DNA of 64,000 nt, from NCBI GenBank assembly GCA_019914995.1, contig CM034126.1, positions 10,297,001 through 10,361,000 on the forward strand, written 5' to 3'. The DNA comes from Acanthochlamys bracteata (taxonomy: Eukaryota > Streptophyta > Magnoliopsida > Pandanales > Velloziaceae). The position numbers and the translations under genes were made by a program. This document shows, piece after piece, positions 48,463 to 61,363 of the stretch. Every line of letters begins with the position of its first letter. Position 1 is the stretch's first letter. The notes below the pieces were generated by a model that ran no database searches, was not told where the DNA came from, and worked only from the letters and a program-made list of their open reading frames with translations.

Positions 48463-51400
48463 TGCAGGAAAGTGCCACTTTCACCTATTCTTTCTTTTGG
48501 GTACCATGACTGCTACAGTGGTTTCAGATGCATCCTTTCGGGTATGTGTTCAGAATTTTGTCTAATGTGCCCATAAATGGCAACTGTAAATATTTAATCT
48601 CCCTGCATTTCCATGGGAAGTATGTCTTATTAGGAAGTGAATATGGTCAGTACGAAAACAGATGTATGATGTTGTTAATAGAGCCCTGTAATATGGTAAT
48701 TATTCCGTCTATTATTTCCTCCGTGAAATGCATCTGTGTTACTTGGAGATAGGTGGTAGCATCATCATTCTATTCTATGCTAGCTTCAACAGTAAACCCA
48801 GTTCCTTGAGCCTGTCTCTTGTAATGATTCTTGAAGCCAAAAGGCGAATGGAAATTTATGTGGATTTCTTTTCGTAAAATGTTTTTCATTGAACCGTCTG
48901 CGAGTGCATCTCATCAGGAAATACTCTTGTTAGATGGTTTTTACCACTTGTTTTGACATTTAATTTCTTAATGAAGTAAACGAGCGGCACTGATAGATTG
49001 CAGCATTTAATGTTCTAATCACTGAGGTGATAAATGTGAATTCTATCAATATTTTATTCTTCCGCTGCTTGGTAGATTTTCAAGTATTGGAAACCAGCAG
49101 AAGTTTTAAGCAGGCAAAAAAGCAGCAGTTACAATTTACAGCTACCTGGAAGAGATATGACAAGTACATTAATATGCTATACAACAATCAAACAAACAGA
49201 AAAACAGTACTCAGAAATCCCTCGGATTCCAATTGAGGGACCTCGACCTCTCTTTCCTTTTGATCTCCAACTTTTATTTCTTCTTTTTGGTTGTATGCTT
49301 TGTTTGTATCATAGTCACAGTGTACTTCATTTAACCTGCGTTACATAGCTTCTTATACTACCGTATGCATTTTCCATCTGCAGAGAAGAAAACCTTTTTC
49401 CTGAGTTTTGGCATTAGCACGTCAGCTGATGCTCAGCTGCGGTCCAAAAACATTGGGTGCTTCAACTTCTTTGTAATCAGTATCAGACACAAGAATGCCA
49501 TAACTCTATTGAAAATCACATGATCCATAATGAAACAAAAACTTCGACATTTCTACTATTTAATAATCGAAGTTCAAGAATAATTTCACTGTGGCACATT
49601 AAACAGACAAATGCCATTAACACTCCAAGAATTTTTATTATCATGGCATGTGGTCATGTACTTCGACTGAAATGAATTCAAAATTGAAACAACCTATGCG
49701 TATAGTACTCAGTGTAATACGGAGCACGAAATTGAAATCATTGAAAGACTCGAGAGTGTTCCTAGAATTCTGGTTCTGGTCATCAATAAGCTTACCGAAG
49801 ACGACAAAATGAATCACAACAGAGGATTATTCCTTCCCTGCCTATGACCGACGACGGGTGCGTCCTACACAAGCTCTCTGTTTTCCGGCCAGTTGTAGTT
49901 ACTTACTTTACGTCTTTCTTCACTACATAATATTCCCTTTCTTTCTTTCTTTTCGTTTTTGTGTTGTAATAGAGAGTTGTTCATTTTGCCTTTTGTCTAA
50001 AAAACTACAAAGCAACACCTTTCTTTATTGTCTGTTAAAAGAGACAAGTTCTCTCAGTAACACAAGCTACCACGGTCCCAGCGCCTTTAATTAAAGTAGT
50101 CTACCTTGCTTTTATTTACTCTTTAATTTTTACTGCTGTTTAGTACATATAATTAGGAAATATTTGAGAATACTTATAAATTAGAAATTTTTTGAATGAA
50201 AAATATTCTAAAATTTTTTTAAATAAATTTATTTATTTGATCAAAATAATAATAATAATAATAAATAATAAGAAAAATATTATAAAAATATAAAATAAAA
50301 AATTATTGAAACATATCGTAAAATGATACCTTAACCTTCCATATAATATTGTTTCTCAATTTCTCTATTTATAGACTTACTTTAGGGAAACAAATTGTCA
50401 TATTAATTCTGTGCAAGTTAAGTATATGATCGTGTCGCTGCATGGCTGTAGAGATAAATCAAGCCACGTCAATGCAAAACTACACCATTCATTAATGTTC
50501 TGTTCCAGAAATAAAATTAAAGCACTTGTCGCTCTACTGTTCTACAGATCTACTAACTTGATTATTGTTCTATATTACAAGAATTGAAACATGTAAGATG
50601 TCGTAGTGTAAAAAAGTTATATGTAATTAAATCAAATACATATATAATATATATAACAGGGCAAGAAACATTGCATTACAGACAAAAGTACATACACAAT
50701 TAATTCTTCACACTTTTGTCCATACATATTTAGTTAGGTACTTAAACTTGTCTGTACGTAAAATAACTTATTTCTGCATTGGATTCTCATTGTGACGAAT
50801 CCAATGCCGGACGTTCTCCATCTTTGTTCGTCTTCTCTTTTATCTTCTTCAGTACTCGAAAAAAGAAATGGTTTTAATTTGTTCTTGCGTTCGATCTGTT
50901 CCTTTTGTAATTTCTTAAGTTAATTTTATAGTTGGAAACTTCTTGTGTCAGTGTTCGTTGGCAGAGGTAACAACAACAGCAGCAAAATTTTACGTACATT
51001 GTTTTGCAAGTCAAATAGAAAATAATAACTGAAGGTTCTGGACGTAATAGGGATAGATAGCAAGGCAACCGTTAGAAAACTAACTATTGGATAATAGAAT
51101 GAATTGTAAACCTTGTTGGAATTGGGAATAAAGTCAAGTAGCTAGCTAGCCCTTTTGTTTTATTTTACAGAGACCTTAAGAGATAGAAGTTTGGGACTTG
51201 ACGAATTAGAAAATTAACACTATTAATTAATTGGTTACAGTCAAATTAGTTTTCGATATATAGCAGGAATTTAATTTGTAAACTTATTTTTGATAAAATG
51301 TTTTATTATTTATAATATATATGTTTTATATGGTTATCTTGCCATGCAAACAGATATAACTAATAAATTTGTAGGTAAAGCACATATAATGCATGCAATC

Positions 51401-53477
51401 TTAATTTAATTATATTAATAGTTCAAAACAAATTGAAATATTATGAGAAATGTTTTTCCATATTATGAAAATATAAGTGGTTATGGTCTAACTAATTTCA
51501 AAAGTTACTGGTTTTTGAAGATTTCTGAACTTTAGAATTTAGATATGCTATAATTATTACTAATTTCATTCATTTACAAGATACATTATATACAACCATC
51601 TAGATATGCGAATAGATAAACTAACATAAAGAAGTATATACATATATAATAAAGACAATTAATTAATTAACGTATCGTAGAGGAATTATGTAACCATGCA
51701 TGCATTCAGAAGATCACTACATAGGAAATAAATTGAAAATCTTACCTTAAACCCTTCTGTCCCTGTGGTTAATTCACTTAATTTGCTAGCCCAACATGCA
51801 TGGTATGCATAGGTTAATTGAGTTAGTGTGCCTGTTAGTTTAATTATATAGCTTTTTCTTTGAAGATATATAAACGGGAATATTTTGAGGACAGATAGGA
51901 TTTGTATACTTTATTCTAATACTAATTAGGGCAAGTGAGTGTGTAGGAGGACTCGTTTGGTTGCACAAAGTTAAATTTTCTATAAAATAGATTTTTAAAT
52001 ATAAATAAAAATTTTTGAAGCGATTCTCATAGTGAGTATTTATATTTGATTGTATTTATAGATGAATTAACATAAATTTTTGTCAAACATAATCATTATG
52101 AGAGCGTTTACTTATCATCCAAAATTTAATTTTTTAAAAGATTTTTTAATATAATATAAATAAAAAAATCAAAATAATTTTTTTAATCAATTTCTTTTAA
52201 AAAATTTAATTTAAAATTTATTATTAATACAAAAGTATTATAATTTTTAAAATTACTTTTAAAAAAATAAATTTATTTCAAAATAAATACACCGACAGGT
52301 CATATAGTCCTCGTTTCATATATATAGTTTTCAACTTAGTGTGTGTTGTTTTAATTTTGGAATTGAGTTTTTAGAAGTAAATTTTTAGAAATAAGTTGTT
52401 AAAAATAATGTTGTTGAAAGTGATGCATTCTTTCATATTGAAAAATAAATTAAAAGTGATTTATTATGATCTTTTCGTAATAAAAAATAACTTTTTAGTA
52501 AATGAAAGATTACTTCTGTACGTAAAAGAATACGCTCTTAGTTAAACTTGGCAACACTCTAGTCTCTACATCAACATCCACAGACATGCTTTCATGCTAC
52601 ATGTTTTTTGATAATAGTTTTTTGTAATAATTAAGGGGTCTTCTTCAAACGTGGATCCCATGCTTATGTTACATATGAACAAATTATATGATAAATAACT
52701 CAAGAAGATAATGTTTAAAATTGTTTATTAAACGAAATTTTTCTGAATAAAAATTATTTAAAATTTTCTTTAAATACAATTAGGTATTTTTAATTATAAA
52801 AAATAAAAAATATAATTATTTTTAAAAATAAAAAATATAATTATTTTTAAAAATAAAAAATATAATTATTTTTAAAAATAAAAATTAGTACAAATGCTCA
52901 CTAGTTGAAGGTCATCAATATATGATCGTACTAACTTATTATTAAGATTTAATTAAAAAATAATAAAATCAATAACAAGCTGCAACAAGAAGGAAGAAGA
53001 AAGAACATTGGATTCTATTCTGAACACTATTGATTCTAACAAACTCAAACATTCAAATCCATCCAAAGAGAAAGTTGAGCATTAATTAAATATGTAATTT
53101 TTTCATTGTTTTCTTCATTCTCTCTTTCTTTCTTCCTCCAACTCTCATCACACGGAAGTACATCAACACAAGATGGCGAAATTATAACATTGATTCATAA
53201 TTATGAAAAATTAGAACAGAGACCCAAAAAAAGAAGAAGAAGAAAAACTATGTATGACAATTTTAAACTAGCTATTGCACACATTCACCACCATATACGG
53301 TTTTCTAACATCTATCTTCACGTTGGAAAACTAAAAAAATCAAGTAATTAAAACAACAACAATTTTGAAATCATTCTATAACAGTTTCTCATATATATAT
53401 ATATATACCAAATGCTTCAATTTCCTCAGGGTTATAACTATGAGATGAGATCTATCTGCGACGCACCAAGTCATTAA
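48463..53477. other. BPC 3' flank and AT-rich intergenic DNA
   Basis: The first few hundred bases are probably the BPC 3' UTR. After that no coding region is supported; short frames seen here look like chance. A 25-bp tandem repeat lies at 52801-52886 and an (AT)n run at 53393-53407. Confidence 0.55.
52801..52886. repeat. 25-bp tandem repeat, ~3.4 copies
   Basis: Exact units of aaataaaaaatataattatt plus tttaa, repeated three times and starting a fourth. Confidence 0.85.
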
Positions 53478-53834
53478 TCAAACAAGCATCCTTCGCTTGC
53501 TTCTCCGGCAATTATCCAGCGGGCGAAAGAACTGCTCCAATGCATCAGAGCTGATCTGTATAAGCTCCGTCTCGAACAATCTTCTTTTGCACCCATGATT
53601 AATTCTCTTTTTCTTCGGAGCCGGCGGACAAGTTTTTGGCACAGGTGGTATCTTGCTATCTTCGCCGGTCGGCGTACGACATAAACGATCATCTTCCTCT
53701 TCTGCTTGATTCTGTTTCACAAGTTTATTAGTTTCATCACCAGTAGTTTGAGTTGAAGAAACTTCATCTACTGATGAATTTTTCTTCATTGATTGTAGTA
53801 GTTGATGATCTGGTTCTTGCAATGCGGCAGACAT
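53478..53834 (-). CDS. SMR: SIAMESE-RELATED (SMR) cyclin-dependent kinase inhibitor
   Basis: Single-exon gene for a 118-aa protein of the plant-specific SIM/SMR family. These small nuclear proteins bind CDK-cyclin complexes, block mitosis and promote endoreduplication; several are induced by stress. Key family motifs are present in order: CRTPTGEDSKIP (residues 52-63), the CPPAPKKKR core (69-77), CKRRLFE (82-88) and a short C-terminal acidic-hydrophobic segment ending EQFFRP (100-105). Length is in the normal range. The N-terminal 50 residues are hydrophilic and specific to this protein. The C-terminal RRSKRR is basic and may be a nuclear signal. Which SMR paralogue it represents cannot be told from this sequence. 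Confidence 0.9.
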   Translation of the reverse strand: MSAALQEPDHQLLQSMKKNSSVDEVSSTQTTGDETNKLVKQNQAEEEDDRLCRTPTGEDSKIPPVPKTCPPAPKKKRINHGCKRRLFETELIQISSDALEQFFRPLDNCRRSKRRMLV

Positions 53835-54056
53835 ATATGAATTAAAAACTGAAACTGAATAACTAAATACTAGTGGGAATGGAATTATATCGGCGTGAGA
53901 AAAGGAAGAAGGCGTACTTGAGAAGGTATGCAGCTAGCACAGAAAGAAAGGCAAAGACATGAATGAGAGAAAAGAATATGACTATGAATGAAAATGAATA
54001 TGAACGAATGAATGAGAGAAAGCGAAGGAGGGCCCTGAAAGCGATCTTGTTGTTTG

Positions 54057-54064
54057 TATATATA
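54057..54064 (-). promoter_or_regulatory. TATA box of the SMR gene
   Basis: TATATATA about 223 bases upstream of the SMR start codon, implying a leader of roughly 190 bases. It is a palindrome, so orientation is taken from the gene. Confidence 0.5.
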
Positions 54065-56820
54065 AGAAGATTAGATTAGATAGATCGAAGAAGACTTCAA
54101 TACTTTTTTTTTCCCCTATATTTATTTTATGACAACAGCAATAAAACAACAACGTGACTGCTGCTAGCTACTTGTTTATCTGCTGCATATATATACTTTT
54201 TTTTTCTTCCTACTATATAAAAAGATGATGATTCTTCTATCTATGTAGATCTCGTCGTTGTTCATCTTCCAAAACTTTTCTTACTTTTGTCTGCAAGGAA
54301 CACTTAGAGAAGCACCAACGGAAAATGGCCCCATCATCCATTCAGGGGACCTTATCTTTTCTCCTCACACCTCCATCGATCAATTCCAATCACAAAAATA
54401 TTTAGCAATATAATTAAACTGGCGTCTTGCACCTTAGTATACATCTAACAATTATTTATGCAAATAAACTATAGAATCGATTATAATTTGGATAATTTTT
54501 TCACTTTCTAAGAAACTGCTAGTGCTACGATAGAGTTTGAACTTTTATTAGTTCAATCCAAATCACATAAAAATCAGTTTCTGATTTGAAATTTGACACC
54601 CATATAATTGAACCTCATTTATGATACAAGTTAGATGAATAGTCTAATAAATTAACTAGGCAATTAAAGATGCAATACTTTTTTGTGTTATTAATTCAAA
54701 CTTTCACCGTCAAAATTAATCTTTATCCCAAAAGGACAATCTTTCCTGTCAAAATCAAACTTGCCTGAATCAAACGGCATATATAGTTTCTTAACAAAAG
54801 AAAAGAAAAAAAAGAAAGATGGGAAAACAAGAACTATTAGTGTTGGGTGGTGAAGTTGTTAGAAAACTATTACTGTAAGAGCATCATGAGAAAAGAAATA
54901 TTGGAAAAGTGAGAGGTGGTGCAGGTTAATTAGGTACGTATGTACTTAAAAAATTTTTATTTATTTTTGAAAAATAAATTATATTTTTTAATATAAAAAT
55001 TAATAATAATAAATAAATTTTAAAATAAATAAATTTATTAAAAAATATATTAAAAAAATGCGTTTGGGAGCCACATGCGTCTTGTTAATCAAAGCTTGGG
55101 GGACGTTTAAACATTTTTTTAAAACTTTTTTATTCTATATTTTTTAATATATATATTATAAGTATTTAAAAAATTTATTTAAAAATATAAAAAAATTTAT
55201 ATAATGAAAATTTTTTATTATATATATTTTTCATTTTTTAAAATAAAAAATAAAATTTATTTTAAAAAAATAAAAATATTTTTTATTTTTTTAAAAATTT
55301 TATTTTATAATCATTTATGAGAGTGCGAAGCAACAGCAGCAAAAACACAAGGAAATTCTTCCTTATCTTTCTTTGTCCGACAAGACTTCATTCAAAGGAT
55401 ACCTTCCTTTTCATTATTGAAGAAGAGGATGGCTGGAAAAATAATGCACGGACATCCAACCCTTCATTCTATCAATATTTAGCTTGGAATGTTTATTACC
55501 GTCCGATCTCTTTTACGTTGGCCCCACTTTTAGTAGACCGTTTATTACAATTTTGTGAATCATTAGCAAAATTTATTGAAAAATATAAATTATAAATTTT
55601 GAATAGAATTGAATAGTACTTCAGCTATCACATTAATCTAATATCTCAAACTTTATAAAACTATAGGCAGGTAGGCTTTTAATACAATGCGCTTTATAAA
55701 TTTTTCATGGACCAGGTGTAAACTAGTCCAAAACATTCTCTTCTGGTTCCACCAATGTTTTTTTTTTTTTTTTTTTAGTGGGTCATCATCATAACCCTGC
55801 ACTGCAATCTTTTCATGTGTTGTTTTCTTTCTGATTCTGTTCGCAAAGTAGTAGTAGTAGTTTACTTCACAAGCAAAGCCAGGGCAAAAGCTACAAGTGA
55901 TGCATAAAAATAGAGAATATAAATCGATCGAACATAAATAAAGCCAAATGGTTCTCTTCTTGCAGTGCATGAGTCTGAACTACAGTGGTGGACTTCAGTT
56001 GGGGTTTCAGTGTTTCCCCTGAATGAAGTGCACTACTGAAACTGCAGGCCCTGATGATTAGATCTTGAAACTTAGTAAGGCTCACAATTTGCATTTTAAC
56101 TATTGACATCAGATTAATTAATGTCAAGACAAAAATAGTGTAATAATTTGCAGCAGGAGACCCTCAAACGCTGTGACACTCATGAGTAAGAGAATATTTG
56201 AGATTGCTAATCAAATTAAAAGTTTTTAGAGTTAGATATATTTTAGAGATTTTTTAAAGAAAAATTTGATATTTTTAAATTAAAAAATATAATAAAATTA
56301 TATATATAAATTATAGAAAATAAAACTCTTTTTGTTCTTTCAAAATTTAAATAATATTTTATAAAATATTGTAGAAAATACAAAGATATTTTGGAAAGAT
56401 TCATGCACAAAATAACTGAATTTCGAAGAAAGAAAAATTAAGCTATAATAGTTAAGATTTTTTCTTAAAAAATCGGTTTCAAAATAGCTAGTTTTAAGTT
56501 GTGTTTTAATTAAAAAAAAAAGATCGTTTCCTTCGATCACAATTTTCATTGAACTTATTTTTTATATATAATGAACTCATTTTAATTTATTTTTTATGTT
56601 CTAAATTAAATCACTCTGTAAGTGAAGCTAAATTCTATACTAAAAAGTTACTAGTATAATAAATCAATGCAAATAAAGAAGACGAGCAATCACAGATGAC
56701 TTAAAAAAAATTAACCTAGTTTTTTGCCACTTTTTTACCTGCGTCGAAAAACCATTTAAAAAAAACCATCAATGTCCATTGACTTTTCCGACAAATTATA
56801 TTCGATGCTCTGCCTAACAC
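54065..56820. other. AT-rich intergenic DNA
   Basis: No gene is supported. It contains an AT-rich block at about 54945-55310 and poly(T) at 55757-55777. A 92-codon frame at 55317-55595 has no recognisable family or gene-like context. Confidence 0.55.
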
Positions 56821-56864
56821 AGCCTTTCTTGTTTGATGGATCCATTAATTACCACCATGCTTAT

Positions 56865-56890
56865 TGGGCCGTTGCACGATTGTAGGCCCA
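56865..56890. promoter_or_regulatory. paired site II motifs upstream of TMEM208
   Basis: TGGGCC at 56865-56870 and GGCCCA at 56885-56890, about 85-110 bases before the start codon. Such pairs are recognised by TCP factors and are typical of constitutively expressed plant genes. Confidence 0.55.
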
Positions 56891-56973
56891 TTTACGGTTA
56901 CCGATTATCTCTCTATCAACTGTTCGAGTTTTAAGTCCGACCTTCTTCTCTGCAACGAGAGAGAGGCGGAGGC

Positions 56974-59900
56974 ATGGCTAATCAGGGAGCGAAGAAGAGG
57001 AAGGAAGAGAACAAGCAGCACATGAACAATCTCCTTCGACTCATCATTGCCTGCAACGTAACTGGCTCGAAGCTCTTACCTTTATCTTTCTCCTGTTGTT
57101 TTTTTTCCCCTTAAGTCTCTCCTTTGATTGGATAGTATTCTTCTGTTGTTTTGCTATTTCTCTGATTTGTATCTGTAGTTCTTTATTTTTTAAATTGATT
57201 TCTTTTTTTTTTGGTGGAAACATCTATCTTTTTCCGTGATTACTGAAAAAATTAACTGGGGGAAAACTGATAGCAATTTTATATGAAATTAATCATATCA
57301 TATGTGTGTTTGGATTATAGCTTTCTAGTTAGTGATGTGCAGTCTCTCGATTCCTATTAATCGTAAGCTTTGTAACACTGAAGGATTCTGGTATTGGAAA
57401 TTGCACTTCTAGATTAGGCTTGCCAATTTATGGATAAACAAGCGCCTTTTGTGGAAAATGATTTGATCATCAGAGTCTCTAAGTAGGTTTTAGGAAATCC
57501 CAAGCACTACATCCATTTGTTTGCTGGATATGTCTCTAAATCCTTTAACTTTTAAGGAAACTCATATGATTTTGCCTTTTCACTTATTTCTATAGTAGGA
57601 GGTCAACTATGGGGGATATTGTCAAGCATATCTACAAGTGTTTCCGTGCAGTTAATTAGTAACTTTCTGTGATGCAGGCAATCTATATCGTGGTCAGGAT
57701 GATCATATTTTATTCAAGTTTCACATGGAAACATTGGCTCGGCCTTCTTATAACTTCTGCAGCTTATGGCTTTTCTTATCAACAACTTGCTAATATGGCA
57801 AAGCCTTCATATTCTGATAGTGGAGAACTTTTAGATGGCGGATTTGATATGACCACTGCTGGAGTTTGTGGGTATGCTATCAATCGTCACATGTGTCTAT
57901 CTAGCATCTTTTGCATTCTTCATATGAAGAAATTTTGGAGGCATTCGTTTGCATTCTTCATATGAATGCATTCTTTTGCATTCAGTAGAAGTGAGGTGTA
58001 GTCAGTTCATATATCAACCTAGATAATTTTCACTTTGTATCTTTAGTTTGTTAAAAAGGCAGAAGGAAAACTCTCTGATTGAGTAGTGATTTGTGCTTGA
58101 TTTTATATCTAGTTTGGAAATAGTAGTTAACAATCCTAAGAGCTTGGGTGAGAAATGGTGGTGTGAGGGAAATCATTCATGAATTATAGTAGGCATCATT
58201 TATTTATGTCTACCTATTTAGGAATAGATTAACAGTTTTACCAGTTTTGCTCTGATGTACATGTACTTTAACCTAATTTCTCCTTGCCTCTGCATACTGC
58301 TCTTCCTATTTATAGTCAATAGACATTTTGTATTTACTAGGATCCACGGGAAGCATTCATTAACTATAGTAGGCATCATTATTCATGTGATATAAAGATT
58401 GACTTATGACATTTGCACAAGGTGGATAAGGCTGAGAGAGCATTATTATGTTGATTTTCAATAAAATATGTTTGTAGTGTTGTTGAAGACTTCATCGATA
58501 GGATTCTAGCTATTATTGAGGGGTAGAAGGGCCTTGCTATATTCTGTAAAAGCAAGGTTGAGGAATGTGTTATTTGAATGTACATGCAAGCAAGTTCTGT
58601 TGCAAAGGGCATTAGCACTAATTGCATGTGAACGTGTAAATGCTCTGAATACAATTATATGTGGTGAACTTCGCCAGATCCCTTCTCATATGTGCAATTT
58701 ACTATTGTTTTATCTGTATTTGAGAACATTAAAGATTGTGAAACTCAAATTCTCTTAGAAATATACCCCGACCCAACTATGTAAGCCCAGTGTGGCTACT
58801 TTTATTCTTAAAGCTGTTGCATATGTTTATGAATTTTTAAGATTGTTTCTTAGGATCTATTGCTCATGATAAACAACTGGTTCTTTTTAAAGTTTCATGC
58901 CACATTTCCTTCATTTCTCTATCTAGCACAATGAGGTATTTCTTCCTTCTCTACCTGGTTGAATCACATGTTGTGGTCTTTTTTAGGCCAGAACTTGTCA
59001 GAACTAGATGTATTAATTGACTTACCTTGAGGTTAGCTATAAATGTGGTATGAGCTCTCTATTTTCAGTTGTTCTGCAAGACTTCGGCTAACTATCATTG
59101 GGAAGGTTACTTAACCCTTATATTATGATAAAAATCTGTTAATTAATGTCAGACTACAGTTGTAATCGAGTCTCTAGGAAGGACACTTTCTAAACTTAAT
59201 ATTTTTTGTTACATGACAATTTTTATGCATTTTATGCTTGCTCTAAAATGTAAATGTTAAAACTCATTAAAGTTCGCCTATTGCAGCTATTTGCATGATG
59301 TGATCTACATTACTAGCTTTGTGCAGCTGATGTCTATCATATCTGGAAAGTTTTGGTGGGTTTATGCCGTGGTAAGACATGCATCTTTAACATACTTGAA
59401 CTTCATCTCTCTGTATCTTTCCTATCTTTCCTATTCTCTTACATTAGGTTTACTATTTCGAAAGCATTATTTTAGTCAAAGTTAAATCCAAGGTGGTTTA
59501 TACAAACGGTTATATGTTAGTATGGATCTGAATTGAGTAATTTTGTCGTTCGCCAAAAACTTCCATGGCTGTTTGAAGCCTTTGACTGTGGTAACAACAT
59601 CAACATGTATCTTAAGTTTCATATGCTCAAAACAACTTGTGTTTCACCTGTCAACAAAATATATTACAGGTGGACTTTGTGTTTCACCAATTCTGTATTT
59701 GAACCGTCATTTGATATACCTTTGAGAGTAGCTTTAATGCCTCAACTGTTGTGTGATGTTCTTATAGAATGGACAAAATCAATTGTCACGATCAGTTTCT
59801 CATGCATAGATTCATAAAAGTCTGATGAGATTTTCTCTTGTAGGAAGAATCTCAAATTATGCAGAAAGCTATTTTGTAGCCTTTGTTATGAATTCCACAC

Positions 59901-60187
59901 AGAATGCACTTCATTTTGGTACTGAACAAATCTATCTGCTAAACTGCAGATTCCAGGATTTGGGGCTTATAAGCTTCTAGGTCTTTTGAAAGGGTTTTCG
60001 CCAGGGTCAGCGGTAAGCTGTTCTCCCCTTTGAGAGTGAGTGCCCTTGTAAATCAGAATTGACATGTAATGTTGCAATTTCTTGTGCCATCCAGGAGGAC
60101 ATGGAGGATGAGAAGAGCAGAAAGAAAAGGGAAAAGATGGAGAAAAAAGCATCCAGAGGCAAAATTATCAAGACCAGAACGAGATGA
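56974..60187 (+). CDS. TMEM208: TMEM208 / SND2 homologue (ER targeting membrane protein)
   Basis: Five coding exons: 56974-57057, 57678-57871, 59287-59371, 59950-60012 and 60095-60187, all GT-AG and in phase, giving 172 aa. The family (Snd2 in yeast, TMEM208 in animals, DUF788) sits in the ER membrane and supports the SRP-independent insertion of membrane proteins. The protein starts MANQGAKKRKEEN, followed by hydrophobic segments at about residues 19-37, 44-58, 96-118 and 119-130. These separate a cytosolic basic head from the charged tail KKREKMEKKASRGKI, which ends IKTRTR. The central YSDSGELLDGGFDM motif and EDMEDE tail match the plant relatives I recall. A 1.4-kb intron separates exons 2 and 3. 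Function here is inferred from the family. Confidence 0.93.
58166..58387. repeat. short direct repeats in TMEM208 intron 2
   Basis: aatcattcatgaattatagtaggcatcatt (first copy, 58170-58200) recurs in diverged form at about 58350-58381 as gcattcattaactatagtaggcatcatt. Function unknown. Confidence 0.55.
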
Positions 60188-60943
60188 TATCTTATACTTG
60201 CTTGCTATGTACCTTTTAAGTGGTGGTGAGTCGGGATACTCTAGATTATAATATTATCTTTATATATTATAATCATGTTTTGGAGATGGCAAAATTTTTG
60301 AGTGGATACTTATGTATAATGATTTGGGAGATTCACTCGTTATTTTATTGGTATAATCTCTCTTGGATTTTGTAAATTTAAGGGGGCAGTTCCAATTCAG
60401 CATCACATTTTCTTTGTTATGTGATATGTTAGCCAATCTGTAAACTTAGATGAAAATTCAATCATGTCGTACTTTGTCAAGTACCAAGACAGCTATTAGT
60501 TGTTTTAGTTAAACTTTCACTTTCTGATCTGGGGTGCTGAAAATTTAGACGATATTTGTTTCAAAAGCAAAAACGACAATGTGCTTGTGTAATCTGCATT
60601 GTTTCTATTTCCATTGAAATGTAAGGCTTCAACAAGCTGCAGAATTCTATCCAGAATCATTCAAGAACAACTGAGATAGAATCCAGCATATATTCCAGAT
60701 AGAAAGAAGCTAACCAACCAAGCATTTGTTGTACATTGTAACGTAAGCCCTTTTGCTGTTATTCCGACCTTGTGCAAGAACCCTGGAACTATTCCATGGC
60801 CACAACTATCAGAAACATTATAACTTCTAAAGTAGTAGTACTCCATGTTTCATTGGATAGAGCGCTTCAATGCTCAACTTCATTTTTTTCACCAGCTGGT
60901 AATCTGCTAGTACAAACCATTTTTTTCACCAACTTCATCTTGT
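60188..60943. other. TMEM208 3' flank
   Basis: Likely contains the 3' UTR and terminator of TMEM208. No other gene is supported. Confidence 0.5.
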
Positions 60944-61363
60944 TCACGGAAGTGGTTGAGTAGGAACAGATGGGTTGAAGTGGAGGAGCTCTTGAGAGAT
61001 GTAGCAATAGTTGTTTGGTGTTTGAAGAGATTGAAGTTGGGTGGTTTTGTTTTTTGAAGGAAAGAAGAGCAAGGGTTGGAAGTCTTGTGCTGGGGATGAA
61101 GTGAAGGTGGTTGTCATGATAAAGGTGAAGGCATAGAGAAGCGTGGTTGATTTGATCAAGGTTTTAGCATGGAATGGTACTTCTTCTGAGATTTTGGAAA
61201 GGAATCTAGCTGACTTACGTGGTAAAAGTTTTATAGAATACTTAGCTTGTTTCAAAGTTTTATTGATTGATTGTTTGTTTGGTAACGAAAGATGATGGAG
61301 ATGGATTGAGTAACGAGTAGTAGTTGGTTGGAATTGGTGATTAGAGAAATGAGGAGTTGACAA
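60944..61363 (-). CDS. unrecognised 139-aa ORF
   Basis: A single open frame with coding-like composition: C-rich on the coding strand, with many Ser, Thr, Pro and Gln codons, unlike the surrounding AT-rich DNA. The N-terminus is Thr/His-rich. A basic stretch (KQAKYSIKLLPRKSARFL) lies at about residues 38-55 and a hydrophobic segment LLYAFTFIM at about 74-82. The C-terminus is rich in Pro and Gln. I recognise no family. It could be a small single-exon gene, a truncated copy of a larger gene or a chance frame. No promoter motif could be assigned. Confidence 0.35.
   Translation of the reverse strand: MSTPHFSNHQFQPTTTRYSIHLHHLSLPNKQSINKTLKQAKYSIKLLPRKSARFLSKISEEVPFHAKTLIKSTTLLYAFTFIMTTTFTSSPAQDFQPLLFFPSKNKTTQLQSLQTPNNYCYISQELLHFNPSVPTQPLP

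Noticed and set aside
52801-52886. CRISPR-like repeat array
   Set aside because: Plain head-to-tail AT-rich tandem repeat without spacers, in a plant nuclear context.
39549-53834. functional cluster of chromatin and cell-cycle genes (H2B.8, BPC, SMR)
   Set aside because: Different strands, large spacers full of transposons and no shared regulatory motif seen; neighbourhood looks coincidental.
55317-55595. 92-codon plus-strand frame
   Set aside because: No family, no promoter, and begins at the edge of an AT-rich repeat; treated as chance.
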